This document shows, one piece after another, positions 4,906 to 9,873 of a stretch of DNA of 9,873 bases. Position 1 is the first letter of the stretch; each line of letters opens with the position of its first letter. The notes beneath the pieces were generated by a model. The model did no database searches and was not told where the DNA came from. It was given only the letters and a program-made list of their open reading frames with translations. Source of the DNA: CAIPFQ01 sp964641775 (GTDB taxonomy: Bacteria; Chlamydiota; Chlamydiia; Chlamydiales; SM23-39); the NCBI GenBank assembly GCA_964641775.1, contig CAZXLK010000049.1, positions 1-9,873 of the forward strand, in the 5' to 3' direction. The translations under genes were made by a program, and so were the position numbers.

Positions 4906-6186
4906 GATGGCCTCTTGGAGTAGGTAAATCCAAATGCCGGCGATGTAGCTGATGAAAGCAACCCAACCGGCTTTTTTCAAATACCACATAAAAGTTGCCT
5001 TTTCTAAACTCATAAAAGCAACACCTGCGGCTGAACCGATAATAAGAATGCTTCCTCCCGTTCCCGCACAATAAGCAAGAAGCTGCCAAAGAGGAGAATC
5101 GGGCGGATTGGTTTGCAAATCGTACATTCCAATTCCTGCAGCAACGAGCGGTACGTTATCGACTACAGCAGAAACTAACCCAATAATCGTTGTAATCACC
5201 GTGACATTATGATGGACAATCTGATCGAGAATTTGTGCTAAATTGGCAAGAATTCCTGCCGTATTGAGCGCATTGATGCAAAGCAAAATCCCTAAGAAAA
5301 ATAGAACACTAGATACGTCAATCCTTGTTAAAATATAGGGAATTTTTAAATGCTTTCTTGATTCTCTTTCTGCATGCACAAAATCTGTCACAAGCCAAAG
5401 TATTCCAAGACCAATTAAGACTCCCATAAAAGGGGGAAGTCCTGTCAAAGCCTTAAAAATGGGGACAAACATCAAGGCGCCGATTCCAACGAAAAAAACG
5501 AGTTTTGCTCCCGGTTCAGTCTTTTCCTCATGCGCCCTTTTGACAAGTTTTGGAAATGTCCCTTTCATTCCTTTGCCCATGATCAAAAGAGCTGTAATGA
5601 GCGAAATCAAACTTGGGAAAAAGAGTTTTTGAATGATGGCAAGAGTTGTGATATTTCCTTTAATCCAAAGCATGGTCGTAGTGACATCGCCAATCGGCGA
5701 GAAGGCTCCTCCCGCATTTGCTGCGATGACTACCATCGCGCCCAAAAGCATCCGATCTTCTTGTTCCGGAACCAGTTTTCTCAGTAATGAGACCATCACA
5801 ATCGTCGTTGTCAAATTGTCGAGAATTGAGGATAGAAAAAACGTAATAAATCCAAGAACCCACAGCAATTTTCTTTTTGAATTGGTCTGGATTAAATCTG
5901 TAATCATCGTAAATCCTCTATGAGAATCGATGAGCTCGACAATTGCCATCGCACCAATCAGAAAGAAGATGATTTGGCTCACCTCTCCCAGGCTTTCACT
6001 CAATTTATGAAGATTGTCATACCAGTCGCTTCCTTGAATCAAAAACAAAAACATCCATGTGATAACGCCCATTAAAAGCGCCGATGCGGCCTTGTTGATA
6101 TTGATGCTCGATTCAATAATGATAGCCATGTAACCAATGGCAAATGCACAAATGATGAGAAGATTGGCGAGGTGAATGTCGATCAT
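4888..6186 (-). CDS. nhaD: NhaD-family Na+/H+ antiporter
   Basis: Inner-membrane antiporter of the ion transporter superfamily that exchanges Na+ for H+. The 432 residues make about 11-13 hydrophobic segments. Family hallmarks are SSILDNLTTTIV (119-130), AANAGGAFSPIGDVTTTMLW (155-174), SAVVDNVPLVAA (339-350) and GTGGSILIIGSAAGVAFM (375-392). The two DN-containing half-repeats are the inverted discontinuous helices that carry the ion-binding Asp residues. The length is near the family norm. The ATG is one base after the kdsD stop, with AGGGG about 12 nt upstream inside kdsD, so the two are cotranslated. An arsenite-permease-like relative is the alternative, but the GGAFSPIGDVTT block favours NhaD. 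The 3' end overlaps a convergent small gene by 18 nt. Confidence 0.88.
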   Translation of the reverse strand: MIDIHLANLLIICAFAIGYMAIIIESSININKAASALLMGVITWMFLFLIQGSDWYDNLHKLSESLGEVSQIIFFLIGAMAIVELIDSHRGFTMITDLIQTNSKRKLLWVLGFITFFLSSILDNLTTTIVMVSLLRKLVPEQEDRMLLGAMVVIAANAGGAFSPIGDVTTTMLWIKGNITTLAIIQKLFFPSLISLITALLIMGKGMKGTFPKLVKRAHEEKTEPGAKLVFFVGIGALMFVPIFKALTGLPPFMGVLIGLGILWLVTDFVHAERESRKHLKIPYILTRIDVSSVLFFLGILLCINALNTAGILANLAQILDQIVHHNVTVITTIIGLVSAVVDNVPLVAAGIGMYDLQTNPPDSPLWQLLAYCAGTGGSILIIGSAAGVAFMSLEKATFMWYLKKAGWVAFISYIAGIWIYLLQEAILHYLL

Positions 6187-6187
6187 G

Positions 6188-7144
6188 TTATGTTAGCCCC
6201 TGTTGGATAATGTCATGCAAACGGAGAAGCCCCACAATTTTTCCCTCTTCCAAAACGGGAAGGACGGTAATCTCCCGGTTTTTCTCCTCTTCCATTTGCC
6301 TTAATGCATGAATTGCAAATTGATTGGGATTGGAGGTTTTTGGAGCCTCAGTCATAAGCTCTAACATTTTGCATTGAAGCGCCTTGTCCCCTTTTGTATG
6401 GATGGCTCTTCGCAAATCTCCATCTGTAAAAATCCCCTTTAATCTTCTCTCTTTATTTGCAATTAAAATGCAGCCTGCCCGTTTTCCTGTAAGCTCCGGT
6501 AGAATATTGATGAGCAAATCTTCCGGTCTGCATTGAGGTATCTGCTCTTCTTTTAACATGAGATCCGATACTTTGAGCGTAATTTTTCGCCCCAAAAGGC
6601 CTCCGGGATGATTCGATGCAAAATCACTTACGGAAAATGCTTTTTTTTGCATCAAATGAATGGCCAAACAATCGCCAAAAATCAGCTGCGCTGCAGTGGA
6701 GACAGTTGGAGCTAAATCATACGGACAAATTTCTTTCACAATGGGTAGATGGACATAAATGTCTGATAATCTTGCAAGGCGAGATGCCGGATTGGAAACG
6801 ACAGCGATGATTTTTGCCCCTTTTTTTCGGATGTAGGGAAGCATGCTTAAAAGCTCGTCGGACTCACCGCTTTTACTAAATATAAGGAAGAGATCGAGAT
6901 TTGTAACAATTCCAATGTCTCCATGCAAAGCTCCGGTAGGCGAAAGAAAAAATGCTCTTGTTCCGGTCGATACCAAAGTCGCTGCAATTTTTTGGCAGAT
7001 GATGCCGCTTTTTCCAACTCCCGTGAGAAATAGAGTTCCTTGGCATTGCGAAATTGTATCGAACGCCTTTTCCAAATTTTCAAAATCCAAAGCTTCGAAA
7101 AATTGGTTCAGTGCTGCATGGAATGCCTGAAAAAGCCTTTGCAT
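6188..7144 (-). CDS. kdsD: Arabinose-5-phosphate isomerase (KdsD/KpsF/GutQ type), SIS plus two CBS domains
   Basis: Converts D-ribulose 5-phosphate to D-arabinose 5-phosphate, the first step of Kdo synthesis for LPS. Numbered from the ATG at 7144 (318 residues), the SIS domain carries LTGVGKSG (about 40-47), SPTGALHGDIG (about 68-78, with the catalytic-region HGD), SKSGESDE, and CPYDLAPTVSTAA. The last corresponds to the CPxxLAPTxSTxA signature of KdsD. NHPGGLLGRK follows. A tandem CBS pair fills about residues 205-318, with GIFTDGDLRRAI and GLLRLHDI. The length matches the family (about 320-330). A GTG at 7150 would add two residues; neither start has a clear Shine-Dalgarno. The gene is divergent from icd and one base upstream of nhaD. 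Confidence 0.92.
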   Translation of the reverse strand: MQRLFQAFHAALNQFFEALDFENLEKAFDTISQCQGTLFLTGVGKSGIICQKIAATLVSTGTRAFFLSPTGALHGDIGIVTNLDLFLIFSKSGESDELLSMLPYIRKKGAKIIAVVSNPASRLARLSDIYVHLPIVKEICPYDLAPTVSTAAQLIFGDCLAIHLMQKKAFSVSDFASNHPGGLLGRKITLKVSDLMLKEEQIPQCRPEDLLINILPELTGKRAGCILIANKERRLKGIFTDGDLRRAIHTKGDKALQCKMLELMTEAPKTSNPNQFAIHALRQMEEEKNREITVLPVLEEGKIVGLLRLHDIIQQGLT

Positions 7145-7167
7145 GCACACATGTTACTTGATACATT
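7139..7167 (+). promoter_or_regulatory. Predicted promoter for icd, giving a leaderless transcript
   Basis: TTGCAT (7139-7144), a 17-bp spacer and TACATT (7162-7167) lie in the 29-bp gap before icd. Initiation about 7 nt after the -10 would be at or next to the ATG at 7174. No Shine-Dalgarno precedes that ATG. The -35 overlaps the kdsD start codon on the other strand. Confidence 0.4.
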
Positions 7168-7173
7168 GGTTTT

Positions 7174-8610
7174 ATGGGAACAAAAGCACCAATTACGGTT
7201 GCAGAGGGCGATGGGATCGGCCCTGAAATTATGAAAGCCGTGTTAAAAATCTTGGATGCTGCCGGCGCTTCTTTGGAAATTCATAAAATTGAGATCGGAG
7301 AAAAAATGTATCTCAAAGGATTTCCTACGGGAATGGATCCAAAAACTTGGGATCTGATCCGAAGGACGAAGGCTTTTCTAAAAGCTCCCATTACAACTCC
7401 GCAAGGCGGCGGCTTTAAAAGTCTCAATGTCACCATCCGAACAACTCTTGGCCTTTATGCAAATGTCCGCCCGTGCGCCTCCTATTTTCCATTTGTCGAT
7501 ACGAAACACCCCGACATGGATCTAGTGATCGTCCGGGAAAATGAAGAAGATCTCTATTCGGGAATTGAATACAGACAAAGCCCCGATGTTTGCGCATCAT
7601 TAAAAATCATCTCCCGCGCAGGCTCTGAGAAAATCATCCGCTACGCCTTTGAATATGCAAAAAGGTGCAACCGAAAAAAAGTCACCTGTTTCATCAAAGA
7701 TAACATCATGAAATTTTCCGATGGGCTTTTCCATCAAGTCTTTAATGAAATTGCTCCTCAATACTCCGATATTATGAATGAGTCTTGGATTGTGGACATC
7801 GGCGCTGCAAAACTTGCCGATACGCCAGAAGTTTTCGATGTCGTTGTCATGCCCAATCTTTATGGAGATATTCTTTCTGATGTTGCAGCTCAAATTGCCG
7901 GATCTGTAGGCCTTGCAGGCTCCGCCAATATTGGAGAAAAAGGGGCAATGTTTGAAGCGATCCATGGATCTGCCCCTCGAAGAGCAGGCCAAAATGTCGC
8001 AAATCCCTCGGGACTTCTTCTTGCAGCAGTGCAAATGCTTGTCCACATTGGCCAGCCGGAGGCCGCAGAAAAAATCCACAACGGCTGGCTTGCGACTCTG
8101 GAAGAGGGAATCCATACCTATGATATTTTCAAAGAAGGGATCAGCAAAAAAAAGGTATCTACCACGGAGTTTGCAGATGCCGTGATCAAAAATCTGGGAA
8201 AAAAACCCCAAGAATTAAAGGCCGCCTCTTATGCCCATGACGGCAAGCCCTTGATCCATATACATACGCCCACAAACCCTACAAGAGAACTTATCGGGAT
8301 AGATGTCTTTATTTATAATAGATCGACCCTGCAAGAGTTTTTCGATCGGATTTCCCATATCAATGTAGGGACGCTTCGCCTCAAAATGATCTCAAACCGC
8401 GGGGTCAAGGTTTGGCCGGAAGGGCAACCTGAAACCTTTTGCATTGAACAATGGCGTTGCAGATTTCTCTCAGATACCGGCCGCCCTATCCCACAAAATG
8501 ACGCCATCCAAATCCTCCATGCCTTCGATCATGTCCAAATGGACGTTATCAAATCGGAGTTTCTATACCTCTTTGACGGTAAACCGGGATATTCTTCCGC
8601 AGAAGGATAA
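7174..8610 (+). CDS. icd: Isocitrate dehydrogenase, long Rickettsia/Thermus-like form
   Basis: Oxidative decarboxylation of isocitrate to 2-oxoglutarate in the TCA cycle. Visible motifs in the 478 residues are AEGDGIGPEI (10-19), the substrate loop SLNVTIR (83-89), LYANVRP (94-100), IVRENEEDLYSGIE, FIKDN (K175), the metal-binding GDILSD (D232, D236), and HGSAPRRAGQNVANPSG (264-280), which contacts the cofactor. Residues about 340-478 form a C-terminal extension absent from the E. coli-type enzyme. It carries GIDVFIYNR and a second small domain, as in rickettsial and Thermus-type enzymes. NADP is the likely cofactor by resemblance to that group; the determinants were not checked. The start has no Shine-Dalgarno, but the protein begins right before the conserved block. 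A stable AT-rich palindromic promoter region follows the stop. Confidence 0.9.
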   Translation: MGTKAPITVAEGDGIGPEIMKAVLKILDAAGASLEIHKIEIGEKMYLKGFPTGMDPKTWDLIRRTKAFLKAPITTPQGGGFKSLNVTIRTTLGLYANVRPCASYFPFVDTKHPDMDLVIVRENEEDLYSGIEYRQSPDVCASLKIISRAGSEKIIRYAFEYAKRCNRKKVTCFIKDNIMKFSDGLFHQVFNEIAPQYSDIMNESWIVDIGAAKLADTPEVFDVVVMPNLYGDILSDVAAQIAGSVGLAGSANIGEKGAMFEAIHGSAPRRAGQNVANPSGLLLAAVQMLVHIGQPEAAEKIHNGWLATLEEGIHTYDIFKEGISKKKVSTTEFADAVIKNLGKKPQELKAASYAHDGKPLIHIHTPTNPTRELIGIDVFIYNRSTLQEFFDRISHINVGTLRLKMISNRGVKVWPEGQPETFCIEQWRCRFLSDTGRPIPQNDAIQILHAFDHVQMDVIKSEFLYLFDGKPGYSSAEG

Positions 8611-8617
8611 TATCGAG

Positions 8618-8638
8618 ATTATATCTCATTGATATAAT
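8618..8638. repeat. Perfect 8-bp palindrome over the -35 box
   Basis: ATTATATC (8618-8625), 5-bp spacer, GATATAAT (8631-8638). The right arm contains most of the TTGATA -35 hexamer of the next promoter. A near-copy GATAATATC lies at 8606-8614. This looks like a possible operator, although AT-rich sequence forms such palindromes easily. Confidence 0.5.
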
Positions 8639-8657
8639 TAATTATTTATAGTATAAT
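8629..8657 (+). promoter_or_regulatory. Strong sigma70-type promoter for the 77-residue gene
   Basis: TTGATA (8629-8634), exactly 17 bp, and a consensus TATAAT (8652-8657). The predicted start near 8664 gives a leader of about 23 nt that includes AGGAG (8676-8680), 6 nt before the ATG. This is the best promoter in the window. Confidence 0.7.
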
Positions 8658-8676
8658 TATCAGTAAACTATAAATA
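8643..8676. repeat. Perfect 10-bp inverted repeat flanking the -10 and start site
   Basis: TATTTATAGT (8643-8652), 14-bp spacer, ACTATAAATA (8667-8676). The spacer holds nearly all of the TATAAT box and the predicted start site. The left arm would not be transcribed, so this is better read as a DNA operator for a dimeric regulator than as an RNA hairpin. The right arm directly abuts the Shine-Dalgarno. Confidence 0.6.
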
Positions 8677-8686
8677 GGAGTTAATA

Positions 8687-8920
8687 ATGATAACAACACC
8701 AATTAACATATTTCAAAGCCCGGCTTATTCGACAATCGGCTCAATAAGATCGATAGAAGAACAACCAACGCCAACCGTAAGTGTTTTTGATCGGATCATG
8801 AGCTGTTTTTGTGTGTGCACAGAGCAAAGAGAACGGGAAAGCAGCACTTTATCGTCACCTGACCAATATCTTAGAGCGAGCGATTATTTTACCACGCCTC
8901 CTACCTCACCCAAATCCTAA
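8687..8920 (+). CDS. Small unknown protein with Cys cluster and Pro/Ser/Thr-rich tail (77 residues)
   Basis: The family is not recognised. The strong promoter and AGGAG 6 nt before the ATG argue that it is expressed. The protein begins MITTPINIFQSPAYSTIG, has a hydrophobic cysteine patch MSCFCVC (C40, C42, C44), a charged run EQRERESS, and ends YFTTPPTSPKS. There is no classical signal peptide and no long membrane helix. A Ser/Thr/Pro-rich body without hydrophobic segments is common in type III effectors, and CFCVC could be a lipidation or metal site; both are inference. The flanking palindromes suggest controlled transcription. The 63 bp after it contain no clear terminator. Confidence 0.68.
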   Translation: MITTPINIFQSPAYSTIGSIRSIEEQPTPTVSVFDRIMSCFCVCTEQRERESSTLSSPDQYLRASDYFTTPPTSPKS

Positions 8921-8983
8921 ATTTCCTTTCCTTTTTAAATAAATTTCTATACACTCTTCCTTTTTTCAAGATAGGAGGAGTGT

Positions 8984-9873
8984 GTGAAACTTTTACGATC
9001 CCTGATTCTATTTGCATTTGCAGTCCAGTTGAGTGCAATGACTACAAGCGGGAATCAAATTCTTGATTCCAACGGAAATTCGATTCAGCTCAAAGGGATC
9101 AATTGGTTTGGATTTAATGGGTCAGACGATATGGTCGATGGCCTTTGGGCAGGTCCCGATGACTTGTCATTGGATTTCTCGACAATTGTCTATCGATTGC
9201 AGCTTTTAGGTTTCAATGCAGTTAGGCTCCCCTTTAGCTTTCCCATCCTTTTTGGAACCGAAGCGCCAAGAACGTATAATCAACCGGCCTCGCAAGCAAC
9301 AGTAAGTCAAATCCAAGCAAGCGTTACAGATCCTAAAGTTCCTCCTCCTTCAGGCTCTACCATTCCGCCTCAAAATTCTCCTCCAACCGTTCCCAATCCA
9401 TCTGTGAGCAATTCGTATTTGCCCAATGACACAACGTTGAACCGTTTTCTTTGGGTCGTGAATTTCTTTGCAAAAAATGGGTTTTACGTACTTATCGATA
9501 ACCATCTTCGAGAAGATCAGACAGTTTTGCAACAAGGTCAAGCTGCTTGGGTTCAAGATTGGGTGAAATTGGTGACTGCAATTTCAAAAGATTCAGTATC
9601 TTCTCAAAAATTGATGATCGATCTTCTCAATGAGCCGGATAATTTTGGCATTCGATGGGAAGCTAGTGGCAGCACTCCGGCTTTAAAAGATCTCTATTTG
9701 GCGGCAATGGATGCCCTTTATCCGATTAATCCAAAAGCCCTCTTTTTCATTGAAGGAACCGGCCAAGGGGGCATTGGGGCAAACTGGGGAGATGGTTTTT
9801 GCACCGATCCTACTTTGATCCAGCAAAATGGCTTAAGCAATCCAACTTCCTTTTTTACTACCCTTCTTCAAAA
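8984..9873 (+). CDS. Secreted GH5-family glycoside hydrolase (cellulase-like), 3' truncated by the window
   Basis: Predicted to hydrolyse beta-1,4-glucan or a related polysaccharide outside the cytoplasm. The start is GTG at 8984 with AGGAGG (8973-8978) 5 nt upstream; the frame stays open for 296 codons to the window edge. MKLLRSLILFAFAVQLSA is a clear signal peptide, with cleavage likely after residue 18. GH5 (clan A) landmarks follow: LKGINWFGF (about 38-46), RLPFS with R81, LIDNH with H174, and the acid/base motif DLLNEPD with E217. FFIEGTGQGG near residue 250 precedes the expected nucleophile strand, which lies outside the window. An insertion at about residues 97-147 is rich in Pro, Ser and Gln (VPPPSGS, PPQNSPPTVPNP) and interrupts the catalytic domain after strand 2, which is unusual for a linker. 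The substrate is not certain; mannanase or another GH5 activity is possible. No strong promoter is visible in 8921-8972. Confidence 0.85.
   Translation, partial: MKLLRSLILFAFAVQLSAMTTSGNQILDSNGNSIQLKGINWFGFNGSDDMVDGLWAGPDDLSLDFSTIVYRLQLLGFNAVRLPFSFPILFGTEAPRTYNQPASQATVSQIQASVTDPKVPPPSGSTIPPQNSPPTVPNPSVSNSYLPNDTTLNRFLWVVNFFAKNGFYVLIDNHLREDQTVLQQGQAAWVQDWVKLVTAISKDSVSSQKLMIDLLNEPDNFGIRWEASGSTPALKDLYLAAMDALYPINPKALFFIEGTGQGGIGANWGDGFCTDPTLIQQNGLSNPTSFFTTLLQ

Noticed and set aside
5633..5923. Plus-strand ORF antisense to nhaD
   Set aside because: It is complementary to the conserved GGAFSPIGD region, with no ribosome binding site and no family resemblance.
7600..8211. 203-codon minus-strand ORF inside icd
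   Set aside because: It is exactly antisense to strongly conserved icd sequence, has no ribosome binding site that I see, and its Cys/Phe/His-rich product looks like a complement artefact.
9350..9556. 68-codon minus-strand ORF inside the GH5 gene
   Set aside because: It is antisense to a region with clear GH5 motifs and has no supporting signals.

Overview
This AT-rich window most resembles an environmental, amoeba-associated member of the Chlamydiota; no single marker proves it. The reasons are a Kdo-pathway arabinose-5-phosphate isomerase, an NhaD-type Na+/H+ antiporter, a DsbA/DsbB pair, a Rickettsia-like long isocitrate dehydrogenase, a secreted GH5 cellulase, and a truncated ORF with a eukaryote-type GATA-like zinc finger. 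Genes are dense, strands alternate, and 4-nt overlaps and 1-nt gaps are common.

Layout. Positions 1-250 (minus) hold the start of a gene running off the left edge; it encodes a near-consensus GATA-type zinc finger. The spacer 251-542 carries a GC-rich 129-bp element (360-488) with a perfect 17-bp outer stem and two inner hairpins, then a promoter for dsbA-dsbB (543-1552, plus). From 4500 down to 1310 runs a minus-strand cluster: rpmH nested out of frame inside an extended rnpA, a UvrD/PcrA helicase, a DTW/TSR3-like protein, and a small ORF with an excellent ribosome binding site whose 3' part is antisense to dsbB. A short helical protein of unknown function lies at 4609-4905 (plus). nhaD and kdsD (6186-4888 and 7144-6188, minus) form a tight pair. 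They are divergent from icd (7174-8610, plus), with 29 bp between the start codons. After icd comes a strong promoter framed by two perfect palindromes. It drives a 77-residue unknown protein with a Cys cluster and a Pro/Ser/Thr-rich tail. The window ends inside a secreted GH5 glycosidase gene (8984 onward) that starts with GTG.

How the genes work together. DsbA-DsbB is a complete periplasmic disulfide-forming pair. The rpmH/rnpA-uvrD cluster joins translation, RNase P and DNA repair functions. KdsD feeds Kdo/LPS synthesis and NhaD handles sodium and pH. Icd is a TCA cycle enzyme. The GATA-finger protein, the small Cys-containing protein and the cellulase are accessory genes that could face a eukaryotic host, which is inference. 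I saw no tRNA, rRNA, CRISPR array, intact insertion sequence or convincing rho-independent terminator.
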